Positions 43,497 to 52,144 are shown, numbered from the stretch's first letter. The stretch: 64,000 nt of DNA from Sulfurivermis sp041678005 (GCA_041678005.1 JBAYOW010000001.1:48695-112694); one strand, 5' to 3'. Made by a program: numbers and translations. The notes: a model not told the origin generated them from the letters alone.

Positions 43497-44879
43497 ATGC
43501 AATATTCATCTCAAGCTGTTGCCAAGCCCTATTTCATCGCGGCCATCGGCCTGTTCATAGGGCAGATACTGTTTGGCCTGATTATCGGCACACAGTATGT
43601 CATCGGTGATTTCCTCTTTCCGGAAATCCCATTCAACGTTGCGCGTATGGTCCATACCAACCTGCTTATCGTCTGGTTGCTGTTTGGTTTCATGGGCGCG
43701 GCCTATTATCTGGTTCCAGAAGAGGCAGAACGCGAGCTGTTCAGCCCCAAGCTGGCCATTGCCATGTTCTGGATCTTCCTGGTTGCAGGTGCCCTGACAA
43801 TACTCGGTTATCTACTGGTACCGTATGCCAGTCTGGCGAAGATGACTGGTAATGATCTGTTGCCGACCATGGGACGCGAGTTCCTGGAGCAGCCGACAAT
43901 TACCAAGATCGGCATAGTCGTGGTGGCGCTGTCATTCCTCTTCAACATTGGCATGACCATCATCACCGGCCGCAAGACCGTGGTGAACATCGTCATGCTG
44001 ACTGGTCTGACCGGCCTTGCCGTACTGTTCCTGTTCTCCTTCTACAACCCGGTCAACCTGGTTCTGGACAAGTACTTCTGGTGGTGGGTTGTACATCTGT
44101 GGGTAGAGGGCGTCTGGGAACTTATCATGGCCTCAATCCTCGCCTTCGTGCTGATTCGCCTGACTGGTGTTGACCGCGAGATCATCGAGAAATGGCTGTA
44201 CATCATCATCGCCATGGCGCTGATCACAGGCATCATCGGTACTGGTCACCATTATTTCTGGATTGGTGCACCGGAGTACTGGCAGTGGTGGGGGTCCATC
44301 TTCTCTGCATTGGAGCCTATCCCATTCTTCATGATGACTGTGTTTGCCTTCACCATGGTGAACCGCCGTCGCAAGGAACATCCAAACAAGGCAGCTACCC
44401 TATGGGCGCTGGGTTGTGCGGTAATGGCCTTCCTCGGTGCTGGCGTGTGGGGCTTCCTGCACACCTTGTCGCCAGTGAACTACTACACTCACGGCTCGCA
44501 GATCACGGCAGCTCACGGTCACATGGCCTTCTACGGTGCCTATGTGTTGATCGTGATTACCATGATCTCCTACGCCTGGCCACACCTGCATCACAAGGCA
44601 TCAGCCGCTAATGGCCGTGCCCAGCTGTTTGAGATGTGGTCATTCTGGGTGATGACTATCTCCATCGTATTCATCACGTTGTTCCTGACCGGTGCCGGTA
44701 TCCTGCAGGTATATCTACAGCGTGTCAGTGAAGATCCAATGCCGTTCATGGTGGTACAAGACAAGCTGGCTCTGTTTTACTGGCTGCGTCTGACCGCAGG
44801 CTTTACCTTCTTCATTGGCTTGTGTCTGTACGTGTACAGCTTCTTTGCCAAGGATAACAAATCTCTAGCTACCTCATAG
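43497..44879 (+). CDS. norB: Nitric oxide reductase, catalytic subunit B
   Basis: 460 residues, 12 membrane helices, heme-copper oxidase superfamily with FeB in place of CuB. Visible ligands and motifs: RMVHTNLLIVWLLFGFMGA, VVHLWVEGVWELI (with the essential Glu), GTGHHYFWIG, and AHGHMAFYGAY. It lacks a quinol-oxidising N-terminal extension, so it is a cytochrome c-dependent cNOR with NorC. Ends with a TAG stop and a strong terminator. Confidence 0.98.
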   Translation: MQYSSQAVAKPYFIAAIGLFIGQILFGLIIGTQYVIGDFLFPEIPFNVARMVHTNLLIVWLLFGFMGAAYYLVPEEAERELFSPKLAIAMFWIFLVAGALTILGYLLVPYASLAKMTGNDLLPTMGREFLEQPTITKIGIVVVALSFLFNIGMTIITGRKTVVNIVMLTGLTGLAVLFLFSFYNPVNLVLDKYFWWWVVHLWVEGVWELIMASILAFVLIRLTGVDREIIEKWLYIIIAMALITGIIGTGHHYFWIGAPEYWQWWGSIFSALEPIPFFMMTVFAFTMVNRRRKEHPNKAATLWALGCAVMAFLGAGVWGFLHTLSPVNYYTHGSQITAAHGHMAFYGAYVLIVITMISYAWPHLHHKASAANGRAQLFEMWSFWVMTISIVFITLFLTGAGILQVYLQRVSEDPMPFMVVQDKLALFYWLRLTAGFTFFIGLCLYVYSFFAKDNKSLATS

Positions 44880-44890
44880 TGGAGCTCTTC

Positions 44891-44916
44891 GGGGGGCGTT
44901 CGCGCCCCCTTTTTTT
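44891..44916 (+). terminator. Strong rho-independent terminator after norB
   Basis: Stem GGGGGCG / CGCCCCC closed by a TTCG tetraloop and followed by seven T. A textbook intrinsic terminator 11 bases after the norB stop; it should make norE-norF-norQ expression depend on read-through or a separate promoter. Confidence 0.93.
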
Positions 44917-44966
44917 ACCCACGGCATACTCGCCTTTGCCAATTATATTGGCTCATAACCAGACTC

Positions 44967-45536
44967 ATGCATAAACCCCCTAAAGAAGGCCTTCCAGGCG
45001 ACTTTGCTATTTGGATATTCATCTTTGCCGAGCTGTTGGTATTCGGTTTGTTCTTTCTCGCCTATGCCTTCGCCCGCTCCAATAATGTTGAGCTGTTCAA
45101 TACCTCACAGCTTGAGCTTGACCGTTTTTCTGGTGCCATCAATACCGTGGTCTTACTGACCAGCAGTTATTTTGTCGTGCGCGCCGTTACTGCCATACGC
45201 AATAACGACAGTCGCCGCTGCAGTCATTGGTTGACTGCCGCCATCGCCATGGGCAGCGTATTTCTGGTCATCAAGATGATCGAATTTGCGGCCAAATCCA
45301 ATGCCGGCATCACCCTCAGCACCAATACCTTTTTCATGTTTTATTTATCACTGACATTTTTTCATTTCATGCACGTCATACTCGGCATGGTGATCCTTGC
45401 CGTTGTCTTGTTCAAGGCACGCAATGGCGGCTATAGCGCCGCCAACCATACTGGAGTTGAAACTGGTGCTTCTTACTGGCACATGGTCGATCTGCTCTGG
45501 CTGATCCTGTTCCCCCTGGTTTACGTCATTCACTGA
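44967..45536 (+). CDS. norE: NorE-type cytochrome c oxidase subunit III-like protein
   Basis: 189 residues with five membrane helices; starts GLPGDFAIWIFIFAELLVFGLFF, a subunit III motif, and ends with HMVDLLWLILFPLVYV. NorE-like proteins aid nitric oxide reductase assembly or function in denitrifiers. No Shine-Dalgarno sequence of note. norF follows after 3 bases. Confidence 0.92.
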   Translation: MHKPPKEGLPGDFAIWIFIFAELLVFGLFFLAYAFARSNNVELFNTSQLELDRFSGAINTVVLLTSSYFVVRAVTAIRNNDSRRCSHWLTAAIAMGSVFLVIKMIEFAAKSNAGITLSTNTFFMFYLSLTFFHFMHVILGMVILAVVLFKARNGGYSAANHTGVETGASYWHMVDLLWLILFPLVYVIH

Positions 45537-45539
45537 GCT

Positions 45540-45809
45540 ATGAAAAAAATATCATTCATACGTCCCTGCACAATCATCTGGCTTATCCTGCTCGGTCTTA
45601 CCGGCGTTACCTGGTACATAAGCCAGCAAGAGAAAACCGGCCTTGGTATTGTTGCTTTCGTTTTGGCGCTGACACTGTTCAAAAGCCAGATGGTGGCGGA
45701 TTACTTCATGGGCCTGAAGAAGGTGCGCCTTTTGTGGCGTGGCATAGTCTTTGGCTATCTTCTGGTAGTATGCGGCCTGATTGGTGTGGCGTATTACATC
45801 AGCCTTTGA
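45540..45809 (+). CDS. norF: NorF-like small membrane protein (cytochrome oxidase subunit IV family)
   Basis: 89 residues with three predicted membrane helices. The position directly after norE and the ending helix pattern (FKSQMVADYFMGLKKV then a long hydrophobic segment) fit NorF. Identity is low in this family, so part of the assignment rests on context. Confidence 0.8.
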   Translation: MKKISFIRPCTIIWLILLGLTGVTWYISQQEKTGLGIVAFVLALTLFKSQMVADYFMGLKKVRLLWRGIVFGYLLVVCGLIGVAYYISL

Positions 45810-45832
45810 ATCCAGCTAAAGGAGACTGATAC

Positions 45833-46648
45833 ATGAGCCTGGCAGCAAGACACGGCGACAACAGTTCAAATGAACTGCCTTTTTACCAGCCACAGGCCGA
45901 TGAAGTCGCGCTATTTGAATATGCCTATAATCATCAACTGCCCATGCTTATCAAGGGGCCAACCGGTTGTGGCAAGACTCGTTTCATCTCTTATATGGCC
46001 GCACGGCTGGGACGCCCTGTCTATACCGTTGCCTGTCATGACGACCTAACGGCTGCCGATCTGGTTGGCCGTCACCTGATCGGTGATGGCGCAACTTACT
46101 GGCAGGATGGCCCACTGACGCGCGCCGTGCGTGAAGGTGCCATTTGCTATCTGGACGAAGTTGTCGAGGCGCGCAAGGACACTACTGTAGTACTGCACCC
46201 GCTATCCGATGATCGGCGCATCCTGCCTATCGAACGCACTGGTGAATTACTCGAGGCTCCACCCGAATTCATGCTGGTAGTCTCCTACAATCCAGGCTAC
46301 CAACATCTGCTCAAAGGCATGAAGCCCAGCACCAGGCAACGTTTCATTGCCCTGCGCTTTGACTACCCCGAGCCCAAAACCGAGCAGGAAATACTCATAG
46401 GTGAAACCGGCATAGATGCCAATCTGGCAGCACGCCTGGTCAACCTGGCCAACTCACTGCGCCAACTGAAAGATCATGATCTGGAGGAAGGTGCTTCTAC
46501 TCGCCTGCTCGTCTACACTGCCACGCTGATAAAAAATGGCTGTCCGCCGCTTGCTGCGTGCCGTGCCGCGCTTGCCGAGCCGCTTAGCGATGATCCAGAA
46601 ACTGTGCAAGCACTGATGGAACTAGTCGAGGCCAGCTTTGGCCAATAA
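45833..46648 (+). CDS. norQ: MoxR-type AAA ATPase NorQ (CbbQ/NirQ/NorQ family)
   Basis: 271 residues. Walker A GPTGCGKTR, Walker B ICYLDEVVEA, and the CbbQ/NorQ-type segment EFMLVVSYNPGYQHLLKGMKPSTRQRF. These ATPases activate nitric oxide reductase (or rubisco) with a von Willebrand-domain partner (NorD/CbbO). No partner gene is adjacent. AAGGAG precedes the ATG. NorQ is favoured by its nor context. Confidence 0.93.
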   Translation: MSLAARHGDNSSNELPFYQPQADEVALFEYAYNHQLPMLIKGPTGCGKTRFISYMAARLGRPVYTVACHDDLTAADLVGRHLIGDGATYWQDGPLTRAVREGAICYLDEVVEARKDTTVVLHPLSDDRRILPIERTGELLEAPPEFMLVVSYNPGYQHLLKGMKPSTRQRFIALRFDYPEPKTEQEILIGETGIDANLAARLVNLANSLRQLKDHDLEEGASTRLLVYTATLIKNGCPPLAACRAALAEPLSDDPETVQALMELVEASFGQ

Positions 46649-46661
46649 TTGACAGTTTCTC

Positions 46662-46853
46662 TTATACCTGAATCAGAACCTTGACAGGGTGCACACCACG
46701 CACCAAGCGACATAAAAACACGCGCCATACATCAAACACATGCCGAAAACATGGCCCGGATGTAATCCGACTGAATCCTGCGGTTTGCCTTATGTGTTTT
46801 GGTTCAAGGACTGAACCACAACGACAGTAGGGGCAATCATTTACTCTTATCAT
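46662..46853 (-). CDS. Small Cys-rich ORF overlapping cbbY (uncertain)
   Basis: 63 codons starting inside the 3' end of cbbY (17-base overlap) and ending in the gap before norQ's 3' end. Two cysteine pairs lie near the N-terminus (CPYCRCGS), and the tail is basic and hydrophobic. There is no Shine-Dalgarno sequence and I recognise no family. It may be chance or the remnant of a zinc-ribbon protein; no strong claim is made. Confidence 0.2.
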   Translation of the reverse strand: MIRVNDCPYCRCGSVLEPKHIRQTAGFSRITSGPCFRHVFDVWRVFLCRLVRGVHPVKVLIQV

Positions 46854-47604
46854 GCAGCTGCCTGACCAGATCCAGCGTTAGATAGCCATGACCTGCTGCA
46901 TCTCCCTGCAACACGGTGAACGCCTGATCAGGCTCGCCCCAATGATTAAGCACAATCACCGCATCACTGAAATCATCTGCTTTTGTATAGTCATTGACTG
47001 CCACGATTGTCGCTATGCCAGCACCGTGCGAGGCAAGTATGCCATTGCCGGAATCCTCAAGGGCAACGCACTCAGCCGGATCTAGTCCCATCTGTTCCAT
47101 TGCGTACAGATAAATCCCTGGATCCGGCTTTTTAAATGGCACAACATCACCAGCAGCAATAACTTCAAACCACGATTCTGCCTCAGGATGCAAGGCATGT
47201 TGCAACAATGCAGTGACATTTTCCGGAGTGGTTGTAGTGACCACTGCCATCCGCAGACCGGCCGCGCGCGCCTCAGCCAGCAAACGTTTGACACCTACGC
47301 GCAGTGGAATGACACCTTCCGCCAACATGCGCATGTAATGTGCGGTCTTGGCCTTGTGCAAAGAGGCAACCAAACCCTCAAGGTCACCGTCATGCTGGAA
47401 GTCTGTTTTATATTTATCCAGGTAGTAGCGGATACGTTCCTTGCCACCAGTTACAGATAACAATTCTCCGTATAATTCTGGCGGCCAGCACCAATCCAGA
47501 CCAGCCTCGGCAAAGGCCAGGTTGAATGCCGGACGATGACCGTCCCGCTCGGTGTCTGCCAGCGTACCATCGACATCAAATAAAAGAGCCTTTAACTTAG
47601 CCAT
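46837..47604 (-). CDS. cbbY: CbbY-type HAD phosphatase
   Basis: 255 residues. DVDGTLADTERDGHRPAFN (nucleophile Asp and the CbbY-typical HRPAFN cap entry), VTTTTPEN, KKPDPGIYL and LEDSGNG are the four HAD motifs. CbbY removes xylulose-1,5-bisphosphate, an inhibitor of rubisco, in organisms with the Calvin cycle. No rubisco gene is in view. Convergent with norQ. Confidence 0.9.
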   Translation of the reverse strand: MAKLKALLFDVDGTLADTERDGHRPAFNLAFAEAGLDWCWPPELYGELLSVTGGKERIRYYLDKYKTDFQHDGDLEGLVASLHKAKTAHYMRMLAEGVIPLRVGVKRLLAEARAAGLRMAVVTTTTPENVTALLQHALHPEAESWFEVIAAGDVVPFKKPDPGIYLYAMEQMGLDPAECVALEDSGNGILASHGAGIATIVAVNDYTKADDFSDAVIVLNHWGEPDQAFTVLQGDAAGHGYLTLDLVRQLHDKSK

Positions 47605-48322
47605 AAGTTTCCTTAAAAAATCGTTGCATAAATCCCATTCTTAACCGCTCTTAAATAAAAACAGCCTAAAGCACAGTCGGAAGCTCCCCACTATGCAAAC
47701 CAACTTCGCCGAAGCTGAGCTTGCGCCTTTTTTATCACGACAAAGATGGCAAATCTGGCCGAGCTGCATTGGGGCTTTCCCGCATGCCAGGAATGCACAT
47801 CTTACACAAGTGTTTTGCTTTATCGAATGAATGATTTACGGAGCACTTGGAACAAATTGTATCTGGTGGCATTGAAGCCATGTATGCATGCTCGGCTGCT
47901 GGTTATTGCGCTCTACAGTACTAAAGCTCCTCTCTCCCGCTAGCGGGAGAGGGGCTGGGGAGAGGGAAAAATCTTTACCATCTTCATTCATACGGCCCCC
48001 TGCATCCGGCGCAATGCCTGCTGGTTATTGCGCTATACTCATTGGTTTTTTAATGTTAAGTGAATTCGATGATGAGAAGACATAACCAGACCAATGCAGC
48101 GGATAACCTCGCCCCGCTCGGCCACCACTGAACCGCTTGTCAGGCCTTTAACTTGGCCATGAATTTCTTTAAAATTGAGTTGAGAAAATATGGCGGTTTA
48201 TAAGCCATAATGACCGTAAGCAGCTATAACACGATACAAGACCATTCAACAACTTGCAGGTCATTGTGCTTTCTGGTATCAATGCCGGTTGACCACATCC
48301 CAACAACTCAGGAGACAGGCGT
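47605..48322. other. 718-base gap with repeats, no convincing gene
   Basis: No ORF here has both a good ribosome-binding site and recognisable protein. A 45-codon frame from an ATG at 47695 and a 65-codon frame from 47746 overlap in different registers; neither resembles a known family. The 3' half contains the palindrome and direct repeats listed separately. Promoter and leader of the dksA-like gene presumably lie in the last 150 bases. Confidence 0.6.
47896..48034. repeat. Direct 17-bp repeats 122 bases apart flanking a REP-like palindrome
   Basis: CTGCTGGTTATTGCGCT occurs at 47896-47912 and 48018-48034. Between them is a 20-base perfect palindrome, CTCTCCCGCTAGCGGGAGAG (47932-47951), followed by GGGCTGGGGAGAGGG. 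The CTCTCCCGC...GCGGGAGAGGG form recurs as an intergenic repeat in many proteobacterial genomes. Confidence 0.75.
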
Positions 48323-48982
48323 ATGTCAGTTAAAAAAGCGCCCGCCAAAAAAGGCACTACACCTGCCAAGAAGACCACTACTGCCAAGAAGGCTGTTCCA
48401 TCCATGAAAACTGTTGCCCCAAAAAAGAGCACTACTGCAACCAAAACACCAGTGGCAAAAAAAGCTGCTGCTACCAAGCAACCGGCTGCAAGCAAGAAAA
48501 ATGTAGCACCAATAAAAAAGGCTGCTGCGACAAACAAAACTACAGCAAAAGCCAAGCAAAACTCTACTGCCAGTGACTTTGGTGGTTTCACCCCTTACAA
48601 GGAAAAAAAGAGTGAGGAATATATGAGTGCGGCGATGAAAAGCCACTTCCGTGAAATTCTGCGCGGCTGGAAGCGTGAGCTAATGGAAGAAGTAGATCGT
48701 ACTGTGCATCACATGCAGGATGAAGCCGCCAATTTCCCTGATCCCAACGACAGAGCCACTCAGGAATCTGAGTTCACCATGGAATTACGCACCCGCGATC
48801 GTGAGCGTAAGCTAATCAAAAAGATCGACGAGTCACTGGAAATGCTCGACAAAGATGAATATGGTTATTGCGAGTCCTGCGGTGTAGAAATAGGTATCCG
48901 TCGCCTGGAGGCGCGTCCTACCGCATCGCTGTGTATAGACTGCAAGACACTTGATGAGATCCGTGAAAAACAAATGATCTGA
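48323..48982 (+). CDS. dksA: DksA-like protein with histone-H1-like N-terminal tail
   Basis: 219 residues. Residues 1-85 are almost only Lys, Ala, Thr and Pro (PAKKGTTPAKKTTTAKKA and so on), like H1-type tails. The core then matches DksA: a coiled-coil region, the DPNDRATQESEFTMELRTRDRERK tip, and a C-terminal zinc finger CESCGVEIG ... CIDCK with CxxC pairs. DksA binds RNA polymerase with ppGpp at rRNA and stress promoters. An AGGAG precedes the ATG. The tail may bind DNA or RNA. Confidence 0.9.
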   Translation: MSVKKAPAKKGTTPAKKTTTAKKAVPSMKTVAPKKSTTATKTPVAKKAAATKQPAASKKNVAPIKKAAATNKTTAKAKQNSTASDFGGFTPYKEKKSEEYMSAAMKSHFREILRGWKRELMEEVDRTVHHMQDEAANFPDPNDRATQESEFTMELRTRDRERKLIKKIDESLEMLDKDEYGYCESCGVEIGIRRLEARPTASLCIDCKTLDEIREKQMI

Positions 48983-49005
48983 CACTCGGCTTTAGTCAAC
49001 AACAT

Positions 49006-49028
49006 AAAGGGCCGCACGGCCCTTTTTT
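49006..49028 (+). terminator. Rho-independent terminator after dksA
   Basis: AAAGGGCC / GGCCCTTT stem with GCAC loop, running into six T. A clear intrinsic terminator 24 bases after the stop codon; it separates the dksA-like gene from the nitroreductase gene. Confidence 0.92.
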
Positions 49029-49058
49029 GTCTCTGAAATCTGCCCAAGAGCTTTAATC

Positions 49059-49721
49059 ATGGATGTATATACCGCCCTCAGCCAACGTCAATCCATTCGC
49101 GCCTTTCTTGACCGGCCGGTCAATTATGAGCTGATCCACAGCATACTCAACGCCGCCCGCTTAACTCCATCTGGAGTAAATATTCAGCCCTGGCAGGTAG
49201 CCGTTGTGCAAGGAGACAGTAAGCAACGCCTGAGCAAGGCGCTGATCGCGGCCCATGATGCTGGCGCTGCCAAGCCTGACTATCAGTACTACCCGGCACA
49301 ATGGTTTGAGCCATATAAAGAACGCCGCAAACATTGTGGTCTGGCGATGTATCAGGCGCTGGAGATAAAACGCGAGGATGTAGACAAACAAAAACAGGCC
49401 TGGCGCAATAACTATAACTTCTTTGGTGCCCCGGCAGCCTTGCTGCTGTTTTGTGATCATCGACTGGGAACAGGATCATTAATCGACATGGGCATGTTCA
49501 TGCAAAGCCTGTTGCTTGCAGCGCAGTCACAAGGGCTGGCAAGCTGCCCGCAGGCATCTGTGGCCGAATATCCAGATGTAGTGCGAGAGGTTCTTGACAT
49601 AGAGCCAGAGCTCATTCTTCTGGCTGGTATTGCGCTGGGCTATGCCGACCCTGCGGCGGCAGTCAACAGCTACCGAACTGAACGCGAGCCGGTGGGCAGT
49701 TTTACCCGCTGGTATTGCTAA
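49059..49721 (+). CDS. Nitroreductase family flavoprotein
   Basis: 220 residues. FMN-binding nitroreductase fold: RQSIRAFLDRPVNYELIHSILNAARLTPSGVNIQPW at the N-terminus and LASCPQASVAEYPDVVREVL plus GIALGYADP later. A dimeric NAD(P)H-dependent oxidoreductase of unspecified substrate. The gene appears to stand alone between terminators. Confidence 0.93.
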   Translation: MDVYTALSQRQSIRAFLDRPVNYELIHSILNAARLTPSGVNIQPWQVAVVQGDSKQRLSKALIAAHDAGAAKPDYQYYPAQWFEPYKERRKHCGLAMYQALEIKREDVDKQKQAWRNNYNFFGAPAALLLFCDHRLGTGSLIDMGMFMQSLLLAAQSQGLASCPQASVAEYPDVVREVLDIEPELILLAGIALGYADPAAAVNSYRTEREPVGSFTRWYC

Positions 49722-49862
49722 ACCAGGCTAATCCACTTAATCCCAGGCACGCTCATACGAGGAGCAATTACTGCTAAGTATCGATACAAGCAGAAGGGTC
49801 AAATCGCCATTACGACGATATCCCTGCCCTCTGCAAATCCCTAATCACGACTACTGATGGCC

Positions 49863-49897
49863 AAAAAAAGGGAGCGACACGCTGCTATGTCGCTCCC
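49863..49897 (-). terminator. Rho-independent terminator of the fadL-DUF2892 unit
   Basis: GGGAGCGACA (49870-49879) pairs with TGTCGCTCCC (49888-49897), loop 8 bases. On the minus strand the stem is followed by seven T. It lies 26 bases past the stop of the small membrane protein gene. The other 140 bases of the gap from 49722 hold nothing I recognise. Confidence 0.9.
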
Positions 49898-49923
49898 TGA
49901 ACAGACCGCACTAAACAACCCAA

Positions 49924-50127
49924 TCAGGAGCAGCAACTTCCCTCGGGTACGCCGATCCGCTTCAGGATACTAGCCAGCGGGCAAAAGTTGGTCAGTCCAC
50001 TTTGTGCCAGGTTGAGGCCGACGAAGCCGGCCAGGAATATCCAGTTAACATGCACGTAGTGGGCTAGTGCGATACTAAGTAGCACCATCAGTCCCGCCAC
50101 CAGGTGAACAATACGATCGACATTCAT
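49924..50127 (-). CDS. DUF2892 (YgaP-like) small membrane protein
   Basis: 67 residues from the ATG at 50127, with AAGGAG 9 bases upstream; a longer frame to 50217 would overlap fadL. It contains MNVDRIVHLVAGLMVLLSIAL, a second hydrophobic stretch and a C-terminal NFCPLASILKRIGVPEG with Cys residues, typical of the membrane domain of YgaP without its rhodanese part. It is in the same direction as the fadL-type gene 28 bases upstream, and precedes the terminator. Confidence 0.88.
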   Translation of the reverse strand: MNVDRIVHLVAGLMVLLSIALAHYVHVNWIFLAGFVGLNLAQSGLTNFCPLASILKRIGVPEGSCCS

Positions 50128-50155
50128 AATGCTTAACTCCTTGCTATCACAATAA

Positions 50156-51304
50156 TTAAAAAACGTAAGACATCTGCAGGTTAACCACATTCTGTTCCAG
50201 CTCGATCTTGTTGCCACTGCCGCTGTTGGATGTCACTTCATTATGGAAGGCGCGGGCATAGGAGAGCGAAGTAAACATACGCTGCCCCATCTGACGCGTG
50301 ACGCCCAAGGTCAGATGCTTCTCGGTAACTGCCAGCGAGCCAATATTGCTGTCCACATCCTCCGGCCCGATAGGTGACTTACCGTAATTGAAGCCAGCGC
50401 GCACTGTAGTCTTGGGATTCAGCTTTTTCTGTACCCCTATCGCTAACACAGTCTGGTCGGACCAACCGAATTTCATCTTGGTCTGACCACCCGGGGTATT
50501 GAAATCAATCTGATCCAGAACGTCGCTGAAGGCGATATGCTTCACATCAACCTCCACCAACAGGTCCGGCATCGGCTTGAAGGCGACACCAAGGCTCAGG
50601 ATCGGTGGCGCATCCATGGTCATTGAATAGGCCCCAGCAGTGGTATTCCACTTGAACTCATTCATGCTCTGCTTGGTGGTATAGGATGCGCCAAGGGTTA
50701 GTTTTGGATTGGGCTTGAAGGTGAGCCCGAAGGTGGCTCCATATCCGTAGACCTGGTTCTGCGGCAGATGGAACATCGGGTTAGAGAGCGCAAGGCTCTG
50801 GTAATCGATATTAAATGCCGCGCCAAGCGAGAGTTTTTCGTTCACCTTGTAGCCAACACCCGGTGCAATCTTGTAAAACTGCTTGGTGGTCACGATCGCC
50901 TGGTTACCAGCTATATTTGGCATGGTGTCGGGAAAATCGACCCCCATGCCGGATAGACCAGCCATGCCCATGCCGAAGGTGATCTTCTCGTTGGGTCGAT
51001 AAGCTAACGCACCAGCTGGCATTAGATAATAGTCAGAGCCACTCTCAATGCCGTTCGCCTTGCGCGGCGGATTGAGCACGCCAAAGCCGAAATCAGCACG
51101 AAACTCCTGCATTGAGAGATCCGCTAGTCCAGCCGGATTGGTCAGTACGGTAGCCGCATCCTGGGGTGCGGCAGTATGAGCGCCGGCCATACCCCACTGC
51201 GTGGCGCTGACACCCAGCATCTGATCGCCATTAGTGGCAAAGGACGGTGCGCTGATGATGCCCAGCGCTACAACAACTGATAATCTGCAATATCGTTTCT
51301 GCAT
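50156..51304 (-). CDS. FadL/OmpP1-family outer membrane protein
   Basis: 382 residues. Signal peptide cut near ISAPSFA, N-terminal TNGDQMLGVSATQWGMAGAHTA with the NPAGLADL hallmark, many alternating beta-strands and a C-terminal Phe for barrel insertion. FadL-type barrels admit hydrophobic compounds; the substrate here is unknown. A strong AGGAGGAG Shine-Dalgarno sequence precedes the start. It lies downstream of the cytochrome gene (54 bases), and a decayed copy of this junction is at 59.9 kb. Confidence 0.93.
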   Translation of the reverse strand: MQKRYCRLSVVVALGIISAPSFATNGDQMLGVSATQWGMAGAHTAAPQDAATVLTNPAGLADLSMQEFRADFGFGVLNPPRKANGIESGSDYYLMPAGALAYRPNEKITFGMGMAGLSGMGVDFPDTMPNIAGNQAIVTTKQFYKIAPGVGYKVNEKLSLGAAFNIDYQSLALSNPMFHLPQNQVYGYGATFGLTFKPNPKLTLGASYTTKQSMNEFKWNTTAGAYSMTMDAPPILSLGVAFKPMPDLLVEVDVKHIAFSDVLDQIDFNTPGGQTKMKFGWSDQTVLAIGVQKKLNPKTTVRAGFNYGKSPIGPEDVDSNIGSLAVTEKHLTLGVTRQMGQRMFTSLSYARAFHNEVTSNSGSGNKIELEQNVVNLQMSYVF

Positions 51305-51358
51305 GGTAATCTCCTCCTAAGGATGATTTTGGTATTACTGGCTGTTGTTATGTTTTGT

Positions 51359-51973
51359 TCAGCGCAGCAGGTCTGACTTTCCAGGCACTCCACGGAAGAT
51401 GGTGTGGCAGCCGAAACAGCCGGTGGTGATATCACCGACCAGGGATGCAGCCTTCGCCAAGTCACCCTCATCCGCCGCCTCGGCCAGACGCTTGGCATTG
51501 CCCTCTACCGCGTCGTTGAATCCGGCCAGCGCGCTAAGCCCATCATCATTGATGAATTTCATATCCAGGTAGGGAATCAGCCCACCGATGGGGATACGAT
51601 GGTCGGCCAGACGACGGGCACTATCAGCCGCCTGCTCGCGATTGTCGGTCAGTACACCTGTGACCATACTGTGGTAATCAGACAGCACCTCGTGCATCAC
51701 CTGGCGCAGGGTAACCTGGTTGCTGTGACGGCTGTGCTGGCCATAGATCTGTAGCAGCAGTTTTTTGGTCTGGGGAGATAATGCCTTGATCTTTTGCTGC
51801 AACTCCGGTTTCATGAGGCTAATCTGCTGGTTCATTAGTTGCTGGAGTTCCTGCATCTTGGGATTGGCATCCTGCGCCTGGGCAAGGCCAATGCCTGCCG
51901 ACAGACTCAGAGCCGCAGCCAGGGAGATTGCTTTACTGGTAAAGGACTTGACCTCTTTTCCTGGTTTATGCAT
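51359..51973 (-). CDS. Periplasmic c-type cytochrome (single CxxCH)
   Basis: 204 residues. Signal peptide (AISLAAALSLSAGIGLAQA). Mostly helical. One heme motif close to the C-terminus, GCFGCHTIFRG, as in cytochrome c'/c-556 type proteins, but the fold cannot be assigned with certainty. The gene is divergent from the two-component system and heads the cytochrome-fadL-DUF2892 unit. A redox or ligand-binding role in the periplasm is inferred. Confidence 0.82.
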   Translation of the reverse strand: MHKPGKEVKSFTSKAISLAAALSLSAGIGLAQAQDANPKMQELQQLMNQQISLMKPELQQKIKALSPQTKKLLLQIYGQHSRHSNQVTLRQVMHEVLSDYHSMVTGVLTDNREQAADSARRLADHRIPIGGLIPYLDMKFINDDGLSALAGFNDAVEGNAKRLAEAADEGDLAKAASLVGDITTGCFGCHTIFRGVPGKSDLLR

Positions 51974-52069
51974 AACGTATATAACCTCTATTTAATGTGG
52001 CACGATGGTAATGGAATACCGAGGACTTGATGGTTTGCTACACGTTTCAGAGTGTCGGATAGTTGACAG

Positions 52070-52106
52070 AATTTGATTGCGGCGGGGTAACATGTTGTAT
52101 CAAATT
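52070..52106. promoter_or_regulatory. Inverted repeat in the cytochrome / two-component intergenic region
   Basis: AATTTGAT (52070-52077) and ATCAAATT (52099-52106) are exact inverted repeats with a 21-base spacer, between the divergent cytochrome gene and response-regulator gene. A TTGACA at 52063-52068 could be a -35 element (spacing to TAACAT is 19, a weak fit). It could bind the neighbouring regulator or an FNR-like half-site protein. Confidence 0.4.
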
Positions 52107-52144
52107 GTTTCAGGATGGTTACATTTACAGGTGTCGGTGCGCTC

